A stretch of 64,000 nt of DNA from Paramecium sonneborni (lineage: Eukaryota; Ciliophora; Oligohymenophorea; Peniculida; Parameciidae), in NCBI GenBank assembly GCA_905182985.1, contig CAJJDN010000028.1:95033-159032 (forward strand). The letters run 5' to 3'. The translations under genes were made by a program, and so were the position numbers. Shown one piece after another: positions 12,472 through 25,100 of the stretch. The notes below the pieces were generated by a model. That model did no database searches, was not told the origin of the DNA, and saw only the letters and a program-made list of their open reading frames with translations. Numbering within the stretch: the stretch's first letter is position 1; every line of letters starts with the position of its first letter.

Positions 12472-15400
12472 ATGTCTTTTAATATTATTGATGATTTCTT
12501 GAAATAAGATAATATTGGTTTGTAAGAGCCCAATTTTAGTACAACAAGACATATTGCTTAGTTGCTTATTACTAAGAAGAATGTATTGAATATAAATTAT
12601 GTTTTAGATAGAAGAAATTTATTAAGAGATGACAAAGAAAGAAAATTAATGCGAAGAAATAATTGCATAAATTATTGATAAGAGATATAATGAATTTAAT
12701 CCAATGATAAATAAACCTTAAATTTATGGAGTAAAATAACAATAATATGTAGAAAGCTTATGAAGAATTATACCAAAGTGTAAAGAGAAATAGGAAAAGA
12801 TTATAAAATAGCAAAGAATTACTAAGTTCGAAATCAGCCGAACTGAAACATTTTTATTATTAGAATATTTATTATAAGGAAATCATTTCCACTTTAAATA
12901 AATTGAAGACTATTAGATCATCTATAAAATTGATATAAACTTAAGCATTAAATTAACCTTATGAAGGTAGTGTAGAATGCAGAAAAATAAAGTCATTAAT
13001 AACTAATTTCCCAAAACAAGATTCTTTTTAAATGCAATATGTGAATAGAGGGTTTAATTTAGGACTTTCATAGATTTTGGGTGAATTTTAGAATTAATTA
13101 AAAGAGTTTTTCTTTTTGTAAAGAGGATCAATCTTAAAAAGCAATGATGCATAAAAGTATTATGATTTAGAGAAGAAAGTGAAAGAATTAAAATCTTTGA
13201 ATGAAATCTTACAATTTATCAAAATAAATCTACCAGATGTAACATTATAAAATGATGATGAATTAGAATTGTGTTTAATTGATTAATAGTTAAGTAGTAA
13301 TGAATTAATAATATCTTATAATTAATTAAAAAAGTTTATACAAGTGAGTTTTTAATTTAGTGACTTTGATTAAGTGAAATAATATATCGATATTAATACT
13401 TCGAAAAATGGGGATATTAATTTAAATATCAACTCTTAATAAAGCAGTTTATTAAATATATTTTTATGTATCAAAGGATGTACAATAATTAAAAAAACTA
13501 ATGAATTATTAAATAAACATTTTGAAGATTTCAAATACAATATGTAAGATTTATTTACTAAATCTTTAACAATATTCATTAAAAGATAGAATCCAAATGA
13601 TAATATTAAAATTTCGTTATTTGGAGAATTAAATTTTAGTAGTTTTACAACTTATAAGATTATTAGTTAATTTTTTAAAAAACTGATTGCATATGCAATG
13701 ATTATTTTAAGAAAATAAGTTTTATTTGGAAAAGCATTACATTGCTTAAATGTTGATGTTGATGAAAATACACTTTTACTATCATTATCTGAGTTGTGCA
13801 GATAATTGTTTTGGTAGATCAATGTAGTATTGAGTATGTTTTATAAGTCAGCTAAAATTAGTGAATAGAATAAAGGTAGAGATGTTTTGGATGTTAGAAA
13901 TGAATTTCATTTATTCATTCAAACAACTCTTTAACAATTAATAAAACCTAGTCCTCTTTATTATTTATTATAAAGACACTTATTGGATGAAGTTTTATTG
14001 TAATGTATAGAATCATTAAAAGTGTTTATGAGAGTGGAACCAATATTTAAAGAGCCTATAGATAACGAAATTTAATTACAATAAGAATTAAGCAAAAGCA
14101 TTTATATAGATTGTATAAAGCAATTAAATGAGGGAGCAAAGAGTGTAATTAGAAATATAGTTTCATTACCTAAAAGATAGAACAAATCATTTATTCCATA
14201 ATTAAATTATTAATTAATTTATGACGTTTAGGATTAATAATTAAAGTAAATGCTAAATAACTTTTAATTGATTAATTTAAAGATGTAGATTCCCGAGTCT
14301 ACATAATTTTGTTATTTAATACATGAATTAAATGTAATAGATTAAATTACAAATCTTCAAGTTGATTATATCCAAATTTTGAATTGGATTTTGAATGTAT
14401 ATCTTCAAGAAATAAGAATAAAATTAAAATCATTAATTTAAGGTTCGTAATCAGAGTTACTGATGTATAATTAAGATAAGTAAGGGTTATAAAAGAAATT
14501 ATTATCATATATGGAATGGAAGTGTAAATTTTAATAATCAAATCCATTATTGAATGATGGAATAAATACTTAATAGAGATTATAGAAGGCTAAAACGGAT
14601 AAGCAATATAGATTTTAATTGAAATAACCAATATATCAAGGATATATGGAATATTTAGTGAATCAGATTGATGAATCTAAAACGAGTCCTCTAATTAGAT
14701 CAAAGGAAGTTTTACACACTTTAGGAGCATTACATGAAAATATACATGCTTTTTTATGTTTTACTTTGTAATCGATTTAGGGATATTTGAATAGAATGTA
14801 TAGAATTTAAATAGGTTTTATAGAGACTAATAATATTTAATAAAATAATTAGATATATAATAAAAGGATGTTCCAATAGATTAGTAGGATGTAAAATTGT
14901 AAATACTAAAGATATTTTAATTAAGATGTGAATAACAAAGTTTTTAAATGGATTAATTTAAGAATAAGAATGCGATGGAGTAAAAATATATAATTATAAA
15001 ATAGTATATAATTTAATGATAATATTTAATAGTCTTTTTATAGATTCTTAAAATTGTGCAATGAAATATTTTTAGTTTAATTTGATGTATATTTAGTTTT
15101 GCGATTTGAATTTCATATGAGACATTTGTTGATGACAAATATATAGGAATTTAATTTTGAATATATAAACTTTTCATCAACATTAAAAGAGAGTATTTAA
15201 GATGAAACAGTAATAATAAATAATGATGATTTAGTTTAAAATAATAACAGCAGATTTTTGGACAATATTTAAAGCCAGTTTGAAAGCACAATTTATAAGA
15301 TAGAAAGATTTTAATGCAAAAAAGATTTAAATGATTTTAAAGGATTTGAATGTAATGAAGGATGAAATGAGTAATGATGGCAAAAGAATATCTCATTTAA

Positions 15401-15552
15401 GAAGATATTTTAAATTATATTTAGTAAATGGATAGGATTTAGAAAAGTTTTTAAAAATAAATGCTTACAAATATAAATTCGATTTAATATAGGAATATGG
15501 GAAATTAATGAAAGTAGACAATTTAGAGAAATTAAGAAAATATTGTTTATGA
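12472..15552 (+). CDS. SEC8: Exocyst complex subunit Sec8/EXOC4, 1002 aa
   Basis: Three introns, at 12583-12607 (25 nt), 12731-12752 (22 nt) and 15210-15234 (25 nt), splice to exactly 1003 codons. The N-terminal helical part matches the Sec8 pattern: a short leader with HIAQLLITKK, then RYNEFNPMINKPQIYGKA, KRLQNSKELLSSKSAELKHF and IISTLNKLKTIRSSIKLI, equivalent to the Sec8 segment that begins the coiled rod. The rest is an alpha-helical solenoid. The C-terminal LVLRFEFHMRHLLM and HLRRYFKLYLVNGQDLEKFL match the conserved end of Sec8. The exocyst tethers secretory vesicles to the plasma membrane. The last 200 nt are repeated at 16546 by the duplication described separately. Homology is judged by eye from pattern, so moderate certainty. 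Confidence 0.65.
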
Positions 15553-16544
15553 AGTAAACTAAGAAATATGATTATTATGATCTAAATAGTAATAATGTAA
15601 TACAGTTTATCTTTTTATTTTATAATTATCTAATAATAAATAAATCAATATTCTTCTATGTCTAATAAGTAAATAGAAAGATTGGATATCGATATTTTCT
15701 AATTGTTGTTATAATTATTTAGTAATATCATTACAGTGGAATGAATAAATGTTAAATAAATTGAGGATAAAAATATATTTGAAATTAAGTTTAATTATAA
15801 AAGATAGGAACTGAATTAAATGATGTTAATAATTTATAGTATGATTTAAAGAGAAGCAAGATTGAATTATGCTAAAATAGATGCTTTATTAAAGTGAATA
15901 AATTAAATTATAAGGCATGGACAAGTGCAAAGAAAAAAAGAGAATAAATAGGAGTTGAATATAGAATAAATTGTAAGAATAATAAATGAAAAGCAACAGA
16001 TTATTGAGGATAGGCAATCTAGAAATTAGCAGATATTGATAGAAGATCAATTATAATGAAATAATAATATAATGTTGCTTTATAAGTTATTAGAATATTA
16101 AAAATGATTTAAGTGGATGTCTGACAAGTTATCTGTAAGATTTAAAATTATTTTTAAGTTAGAAGAAGCTGCATTACTGTTTTAGCTAAAGTCAAGAATG
16201 TTTTTGAAAGATTCTTAAAATACTAGTAATACAGTCACAGGATCATTGTAAGAATTTAGATGAAACTAAATCAAATAGAAGAAAAGGTAAAATTATAAGA
16301 AGTATATGCTTTAAGTGATGAAGTTTTACATAAAATATATGAAAATGACTAATTAAACTTGTTATTAAAGAAAATGATTAATATTGTTCACTTATATATA
16401 TATTAATTTTAATTGATATATATATTATTATTCTTAAATATATATATTTATTATTCATATATAGGGAGAAAAATATTAAAGGACATTTACATTATCCTTC
16501 TTTTAATTTGGGTTAATTTACAAACATAATCGAAAGCCAGTTTA
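15352..16544. repeat. 1,193-bp direct duplicate, copy 1
   Basis: This block and 16546-17738 appear base-for-base the same wherever I compared them (offset 1,194), and are separated by a single N. It holds the end of Sec8 and the coiled-coil gene. The position of the N exactly at the junction points to unmerged overlapping contig ends. Confidence 0.9.
15658..16400 (+). CDS. Coiled-coil protein, several unresolved introns (first copy of duplicate)
   Basis: Starts MSNKQIERLDIDIFQLLLQ and continues with helical, charged stretches: REARLNYAKIDALLKHGQ (spliced over a 21-nt intron), QIVRIINEKQQIIEDRQ, CITVLAKVKNVFERFLKY, and EEKVKLQEVYALSDEVLHKI. These lie in different frames broken by TGA, so several short introns are needed that I could only partly place; the true stop is uncertain. 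It could also be a decayed gene. No known domain. It lies about 105 bp after the Sec8 stop, in the 1,193-bp block that recurs at 16546-17738. Confidence 0.4.
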
Positions 16545-16545
16545 N
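16545..16545. other. Single N: contig join
   Basis: One ambiguous base exactly at the boundary between the two copies of the 1,193-bp block. Confidence 0.95.
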
Positions 16546-17738
16546 GTAATGAAGGATGAAATGAGTAATGATGGCAAAAGAATATCTCATTTAAGAAGAT
16601 ATTTTAAATTATATTTAGTAAATGGATAGGATTTAGAAAAGTTTTTAAAAATAAATGCTTACAAATATAAATTCGATTTAATATAGGAATATGGGAAATT
16701 AATGAAAGTAGACAATTTAGAGAAATTAAGAAAATATTGTTTATGAAGTAAACTAAGAAATATGATTATTATGATCTAAATAGTAATAATGTAATACAGT
16801 TTATCTTTTTATTTTATAATTATCTAATAATAAATAAATCAATATTCTTCTATGTCTAATAAGTAAATAGAAAGATTGGATATCGATATTTTCTAATTGT
16901 TGTTATAATTATTTAGTAATATCATTACAGTGGAATGAATAAATGTTAAATAAATTGAGGATAAAAATATATTTGAAATTAAGTTTAATTATAAAAGATA
17001 GGAACTGAATTAAATGATGTTAATAATTTATAGTATGATTTAAAGAGAAGCAAGATTGAATTATGCTAAAATAGATGCTTTATTAAAGTGAATAAATTAA
17101 ATTATAAGGCATGGACAAGTGCAAAGAAAAAAAGAGAATAAATAGGAGTTGAATATAGAATAAATTGTAAGAATAATAAATGAAAAGCAACAGATTATTG
17201 AGGATAGGCAATCTAGAAATTAGCAGATATTGATAGAAGATCAATTATAATGAAATAATAATATAATGTTGCTTTATAAGTTATTAGAATATTAAAAATG
17301 ATTTAAGTGGATGTCTGACAAGTTATCTGTAAGATTTAAAATTATTTTTAAGTTAGAAGAAGCTGCATTACTGTTTTAGCTAAAGTCAAGAATGTTTTTG
17401 AAAGATTCTTAAAATACTAGTAATACAGTCACAGGATCATTGTAAGAATTTAGATGAAACTAAATCAAATAGAAGAAAAGGTAAAATTATAAGAAGTATA
17501 TGCTTTAAGTGATGAAGTTTTACATAAAATATATGAAAATGACTAATTAAACTTGTTATTAAAGAAAATGATTAATATTGTTCACTTATATATATATTAA
17601 TTTTAATTGATATATATATTATTATTCTTAAATATATATATTTATTATTCATATATAGGGAGAAAAATATTAAAGGACATTTACATTATCCTTCTTTTAA
17701 TTTGGGTTAATTTACAAACATAATCGAAAGCCAGTTTA
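16546..17738. repeat. 1,193-bp direct duplicate, copy 2
   Basis: Second copy of 15352-16544. It contains the last ~200 nt of Sec8 without the rest of that gene (16546-16746), and a second coiled-coil gene starting at 16852. Its last base is the A of the start codon of the next gene. Confidence 0.9.
16852..17594 (+). CDS. Coiled-coil protein, second copy
   Basis: Copy of the coiled-coil gene at 15658. If the duplication is an assembly artefact, only one of the two exists, and this is the copy in natural contact with the following gene at 17738. Confidence 0.35.
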
Positions 17739-19086
17739 TGCCTAAACATAATCCTATATACACACCAAGAGTATATATTAATGCTAATATTAGTTTGATG
17801 AAGTGCTGACTGAATTAGTTGGTACACTTGGTGAAGCTAAATGGGCAGAAATTACTAGATAAATGAAAACTATTTATGGTCTTTCTATTCCTCATAAACC
17901 AATGGTATAAGCAAGATGGAGAGCTATTGATCCAAAAATTAATAGACAAATATTCTCAGCTGAAGAAACTGTTACTCATTGGCATATATGTGTTAAATAT
18001 AAATGTCATTGGGATGCTGTTAAAGCTGAATATGAAGCTATTGATTAAATAAGAGATAAATGTTTCTTGAGTTAAAAATTTTATGCTCATTTCTAATTTA
18101 AATTAGTTGATCTAAATAGAATGATGGGGAAAATGGTTGCTTACAATTAACCGAAAATAGAAAATATGAGAGATACAACTAAAAAAAGAATATTAGAAAT
18201 TAATGCAAGAGAACCATCTAGTGTTAAAGATCAATCTGCAAGAGAAATTATATAAAGTTGTTAAATGCTTATAAAATTACTTACTTATGTAGTTGATAAT
18301 CATAAAGAAGATTATAAAGTAATTACTGAAGAATTAAAGAAAATGATTACTCCTGAAAAGTTTGCTAGAGTTCTATAAAATATATTCATTATTGATCTGA
18401 TTGTATTGATTGCTTGTAATGAATTAAAACCATCTGATGAAACTCCAGATTTTATTAAAATGGATGAAAGAAAAAAGAAAAAATATAAAAAACCAACTAA
18501 AGTTAAAAGATGGGATGAAGCACTATTACTTAGTTCAAGTCCAGAAAATACGGAAGATGAAGATGTACTTAGAACGGAATAAGAAATTAATAAAGTTACA
18601 GGTGGTACCAATTTTACTAAAGCTGATATTGAAGAAATTAAATAGAGTCCAATATATTGTGTATGTAATACTGATTAGAATCAAACGTTTTATGATTGGT
18701 ATAATGAAGCTAAAATATAGAAAGCAACATTAAAAAGTGATTTACTTGTTGATGTTATGGATATTATGAACAATAAAGATAAATAGAAATCTGAAAAATT
18801 AAAACCTACTTCTAAAAGAACAGCTTTATTAGCTAAAAAACAAATGAAATTGATAGAAAAAAAGAAAATTGAAATTATGAAATAAGAAAAAGATGATAAA
18901 ATTAAAACTGTTAGAGGGAAAATTAAAATAGATAAAGAAGTATTTCCAGGATGTTACACTAAATTTTTTGATAAAGAAGATGAAGATGATTATGGAGATA
19001 GTTAAGATAATCCAATCTATTCAGCCATTGATGCAGATCAAATTTATTAAATTATAATGTAGCAGAAATAAGCATAAGATAATTGA
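17738..19086 (+). CDS. Protein with SANT/Myb-like N-terminus and acidic/basic tail, 441 aa
   Basis: A 23-nt intron at 17771-17793 is removed to give exactly 442 codons. The N-terminal ~70 residues have the Trp spacing and helix pattern of a SANT/Myb fold (LVGTLGEAKWAEITRQM, then QARWRAIDPKINRQIFS). A second Trp-containing stretch follows (VTHWHICVKYKCHWDAVKAE). The middle is helical (EYEAIDQIRDKCFLSQKF and others). The C-terminal third is low-complexity and charged, with KMDERKKKKYKKPTKVKR and an acidic FFDKEDEDDYGDSQD. This suggests a nuclear DNA- or histone-binding protein, but the fold call is by eye. The start is the first ATG after the duplicated block and no upstream in-frame alternative was seen. 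Confidence 0.55.
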
Positions 19087-19175
19087 CAGATTTTTATATT
19101 ATTATTCATAATTATATTAAAAATTATTTTATTAGATGATGTCACACTAAAATTTTTTTCTAAGATTAAAATAAT

Positions 19176-22100
19176 ATGAAAAGCAAGGTATTCTCTTTTC
19201 TTTTCCTAATCTCACTTACAATGTCTTAATTGACTCTTGTAAGTGAAGATCTAATGAATTAAACAGTTTCTGATTCTGCTTGGAATTATGGTGCAGCATG
19301 TGATTGGACTTAAAGTGCTACAGTAGTCACTCAAATAGCAGGTTGTGTTACTAATAGTTTCTAATACTCATATGTAGGATCTACAAATGCTAGATAAATG
19401 TATACAGTTACTAATATGCCTCCACATTTTTAAGTTAAAATCTTAGTTGATGGATATTTTATCGATGCTGGTAATAACATGATAACAATAAAGTATGATT
19501 GTAATGTTTCAAGCACTGCTACAAAGACATTTCAATATAAAAATAATGGATCAGGAGGTAATAGTGTTCAAAGTTATTAAAATTTATGTAATGCAGCTTG
19601 GGCAAATTATTAGTATTAGACATTCATTCTAACATTCGATCATAATGACAATGATTCATTATAATTTAGAGTTTGCGGATCATTCAATCCTGGATAAATA
19701 TATGGAACAAGAAGTTTATAAATATACGTTGATCGGTGCCATTGGTCTTGTTTAAAATGTGAAACAAGTTCAGCCAGTAATAAATGCAGAGCTTGTTTTA
19801 CAAATCCTACAGTAACATTAGCATCTGCAAGTACATGTGCTACCTGTCCAACTAATTATCTATATATAGAGTATTTAGATAGTTCTAAAGGATGTTTTAC
19901 TGAATGCAGATATTACAGAGTACCAGATTCAAATAACGTGTGTTAATTCAATGAAAGTATGACCTCAATTTATTATTATAGACATGTTACCCTTAACAAC
20001 ATATTTAGATACAACTACATTTACTACAGCTTCTCCATGGATATTCGTTCCTGATCCAATCAATTTTAATATTATCAATGCTGAAAGAATATCTTAAATT
20101 CCTTGTTAAACCACTAAAAATTATTTAGGACCCTTTTATTCTAATGAAGGATATAAATTGTAATTATCGTTACCTTACAATCTTACATATATAAGATTTC
20201 GAATAACCTTATTAAAATTTGGAACTTGGGCTGATTATTCCACAATAAGAATACTTATGGATACTGATGAATAAGCTTCAATCTATACTGTTGGGAATGT
20301 AATATAGAATAGAAATGGGTAAGTCTTATTAACAGATACAAACTGCACAAATCCAACTGTTACTTATTACAGAATGGAAGCAAAACTAAGAAGCAATATT
20401 ATATCTCCAATTTTAACAATATAAGGAAATATGGAGTATTATTATAATTTTAATTAGTGTTGTTGGGGCCTAATATTGGGGATTTAGAAATGTAGTTGTA
20501 GATGTAATGAAATGTTAACCAACATGTTCTTGGTGTGATTATGATTTAAAATGTTATGCTTGTTCAACTGGATTACTTTACAAGAATAGATGTGTACCAT
20601 CTTGTCCTCCTTATTCAACATTAAGTTCCGGTAAATGCATTGATTTAGATGAACCTATTGCAAGTAATCATTCTTTCTAATTTAGATACTAAATATATAG
20701 TAAAAGCCTTTTATGATTCTACTAATACCACTGATACTGATATTCCTGCCATTATAGGCACTGTATCATCAGGTACTGGAGACTTTAAATCTTCAGACTC
20801 ATTTATTACAACTACAAATACAATCTATTTTAGTTATTACTTAGGTAAAAGAGTCTTGGGAGGTCCACTTGTTTGGAATAAAGCCATCTTTACAAATACT
20901 TTTACAATTAACCCACACTATAAATTTAGAATCAAATTTACACTTATCTTAGGTGATGGCTTTAGCACTTAAGGAGATTTTCGTTATACAATTGGTGGAT
21001 TCTCAGAAGTTACCCTTACATATTCTTAAGGAACAAATTCCGCTTTTACTTTAGGTGCATCACCAAGTGATAGAGAAATCTAAGTAGATAGAACTGAAAC
21101 TCATCTTACACCTAATACTTTATAAGTAATCTTAAAATGTAATGCACATACATCTTCAGCCATTAATGAATCTTTTTGTTTAATATATGATTATTACATT
21201 CTCATCTTGGAAGTATATTTAATTAATCATTAATAGTGTACCCAATATTGTACTGCATGTACTGGACCTACATGGGCTGATTGTACAACTAAATCAACAT
21301 TACCAACTGGAATGCTTACACCAACCTCATGCATAGATTCTACTTATTATCTTAATACATCTGTTACTCCCTCTGTTTGCATCAAATGTTCACCTGTCTA
21401 TTGTTTAGAATGTACAAATGCATCTATATGTACTAAATGTGCAAGTAATTTTTATTTATCTAATGGTATTTGCTTATGTTATTCTTGGACATATTTAACA
21501 ACATCTAATACTTGTGCAAATTGCCATGATTTATGTTCTAGTTGTTATGGTCCAACAAAAACTGAGTGTTTATCATGCAAAGATTCTCAACACAGATATA
21601 TAAGCAATAATGTTTGTATTTGTAAAAACAACTATTATGATGATGGAATAAATAATAAATGCCAATCAGTTTGTGGCGACATGGTTGTTACAGATGGAGA
21701 AGATTGTGATGATGGTAATACCACAAGATTTGATGGTTGTAATAATTGTAAATATGAGTGCCAAAAAGAATGCTCAATTTGTGTTAATGGAAGATGTTCA
21801 GTCTGTTCTGCAGGATATGCTCTACATACTACTATGAAATGGTGCTTTCCTAAATGTGGAGACAATATAATCACAGGTTCTGAATAATGCGAAGATACCT
21901 AAAACTATCCCATTAGAACTTGTTACAACTGCTAATAATAATGTTAACCCTAGTGCTTCAATTGCTAATAAGGATTATGCTATAGTTGTGATTATACCTA
22001 AGGATATTATGCAAATTTGATACTCTATAGATGTGAAACTTAATGTGGAGATGGAATCAAAGCCGGAGTTGAATTATGTGATGATGGCAATATTATTCCT

Positions 22101-25100
22101 TTTGATGGATGTCATAATTGTTAATTTTAATGTGATTCTTTTTGTGATGTTTGTGTTCTGTCTATTTGTGTCAAATGCTTATCTGGATATCAATTATACT
22201 CTCATACAAATTAATGTTTACCCATATGTGGGAATAAACATACAGCATTCCAAGAACAATGTGATGATGGTAATTTAATTACTTATGATGGTTGTCATTA
22301 ATGCTCATTTTCATGTTAAGATTAATGCACTAATTGTATACTGGGTTAATGTTATTAATGCAATACACCAGGCTTTACATTAAACTAAAAACTATAAAAA
22401 TGTGTTCCTGTTTGTGGCGATGGAACATTAACAGAATTTCAAGAACAATGTGATGATTCTAATTCTTCATTTGAAGATGGTTGTTATCAATGTAAATATG
22501 AATGCCAAATGGAATGTTTAGTATGTGCTACTGGTATTTGTTATCAATGTCAATCTAATTATTATTTAGACTCAAATAATATATGTGTTCCTATTTGTGG
22601 AAATGGGATAGTATCAAAATTTGAATAATGTGATGATAAAAATACATTTTTTGATGATGGCTGTTATTAATGTAGTTTTAAATGCGATGATAATTGTGAT
22701 TAATGTATCTTTGGAGTTTGTAAAACGTGCTAAAATGGTTACAGTCTTAATTATAATAATAAAAAATGCACTCCAATTTGTGGGGATGGATTTATCACTA
22801 AAGATGAATAATGTGATGATATAAATTCTGCAGAATAAAATGTTTAAACAAGATGTGTAAGTTGTAATTTATAATGTCAATAAGAATGTGAATTATGTGT
22901 ATTAGGACAGTGTTAGAGATGCAAAGAAACAAATGGATATTATTTAGATTAAGAAACAAGCACATGTATAAGTATTTGTGGAGATGCCATAATTAGCTAA
23001 AATGAATAATGTGATGATAAGAATTCATAAATTTTTGATGGTTGTGAATAATGCTAATATATTTGTGATGATGAATGTTTTGATTGTTTAAATGGAATTT
23101 GTGTAAGTTGTAATTATGGTTTTGAATTAAGTAATCAAAAATGCATTTCAATTTGTGGAGATGGATTTGTGACAAAGGATGAAGATTGCGATATTGGACT
23201 AAATGATAATTTTATTTATGATAATAAAAATAATAACAAGGAATGTGTGAATTGCAAATTATAATGTAATGAAGGTTGTAATACATGTGTCAAAGGGAAA
23301 TGTTTAGAATGTAAAATTGATGAGGGATGGTATTTAAATAATATAGATTAATAATGCTATTCAGAATGTGGAGATTTGATAGTAAGTAATTAAGAAATGT
23401 GTGATGAAATTTCAAATTTTTGTAATTAATGTGTATTAATTTGTGACTAAAACTGTTTAAATTGTTCCTTAGGAATATGTTCATAGTGTTAGGTGGGATA
23501 TTATCTTGAAAAAAATAATTGTGTAAATAAATGTGGAGATTTAATTAAGAGTAATAATGAGCAATGTGATAGTGATGATTTAATACCATTTGATGGTTGT
23601 TATTAGTGTTAATATTCTTGTCAAACTTAATGTCTAACTTGCATTAATGGTGGATGTATAGAATGTGATAGAACTAATGGTTGGTATTTAGACAATGAAT
23701 AATGTAAAACAATTTGTGGAGATGGCATTAAAGCTGGCGATGAAGAATGTGACATTGATTTAAAAATAGATAATGGAAATATATCTTTGAACAAATGTTT
23801 TGGTTGTAAAATTACATGTGCAGAATATTGTAAAGTTTGTGATTAAGGAAAATGTATATAGTGCTTAGATGGATATGAATTAGATGATGAAAATGAATGT
23901 ATACAACTATGTGGTAAATAATAAAGTCATTTAAAATAATGTGATGATGATAATTTAGATTCTTTTGATGGATGCTTTTCTTGCAGTTATGACTGTGAAG
24001 AATTGTGTTAAAATTGTGTTGAAGGTACTTGTTTAAAATGTTAGATCGGATATGAATTAAACAAAAATGGAAAATGTGAAACTATTTGTGGAGATGCTTA
24101 TGTTAGTGAAGTAGAATAATGTGATGATGGTAATAATATTGAATATGATGGATGCTATAAATGTTAGTATTCTTGTACATAAAATTGTCAAACTTGTATA
24201 AATGGTTAATGTAAGGTTTGTTAAAATGGATTTCATTTAGAATATTTAAATTGTATTACTAATTGTAGAGATTTGATACTTAAGTAAAGTGACTTAAAAT
24301 GTATGAGTAGAGAATGTTAACCTCAATGTGAGATTTGCTTTTATGGATAATGTTTTAAATGTTAGAAAGGTTGGTATTGGAATGAATAGAAATTAATTTG
24401 TGAAAGTAAATGTGGAGATGATTAAATAATTGGAGAAGAACAATGTGATTTTACATCTACAATAGATTAAATAAATCCAAAATGTAATAATTAATGTAAT
24501 TTTGAATGCCCTGATAATTGTTATTAATGTGAATTTGGAGTTTGTTTAAAATGTAAAGTAGGCTACTTTTTGAGATATAACATATGTATCAGTACATGCG
24601 GAGATTTGCTAATAAATAAAGATGAAGAATGCGAAGATAATAATTTATAAGCTTTTGATGGATGTTTCTAATGTAATCTGGATTGTTAGGATCAATGTGA
24701 AATTTGTATATAAGGATTATGTGAAAAATGTTTGATTGGTTATGAATTAATAGAGAACAAATGTGTATCAATTTGTGGAGATGGTATAGTAGCTTTAGAT
24801 GAGTATTGTGATGATAAATATGATGAATAGTTAGGATGTTAATAATGCAAATTTGAATGTAATATAGATTGTCTTTTTTGTGAATATGGGAGATGCATAT
24901 TTTGTAAGAAAGGTTTTGAATTAAAAGGATAGAAATGTGAACCTATATGTGGTGATGGAATAATATCTGGAATTGAATAATGCGATGATGAAAATCACTT
25001 AGCAGAAGATGGTTGTTTCGAATGTAAATATTCTTGTTAACATCAATGTTTAACTTGTCATAATGGATTTTGTTTAGAATGCGATGTAGATAATGGTTGG

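Noticed and set aside
15235..15362. Sec8 ending at the TGA reached without splicing (about 15360)
   Set aside because: Splicing the 25-nt intron at 15210-15234 gives the conserved Sec8 C-terminal block and a length divisible by three.
16390..16470. TATATA-rich block as a promoter or origin
   Set aside because: Such A/T runs occur throughout; nothing distinguishes it except that it is copied by the duplication.
18437..18733. Standard-code ORF inside the SANT-like gene
   Set aside because: It is an out-of-frame shadow; the ciliate-code frame through the same bases gives the balanced 441-aa protein.
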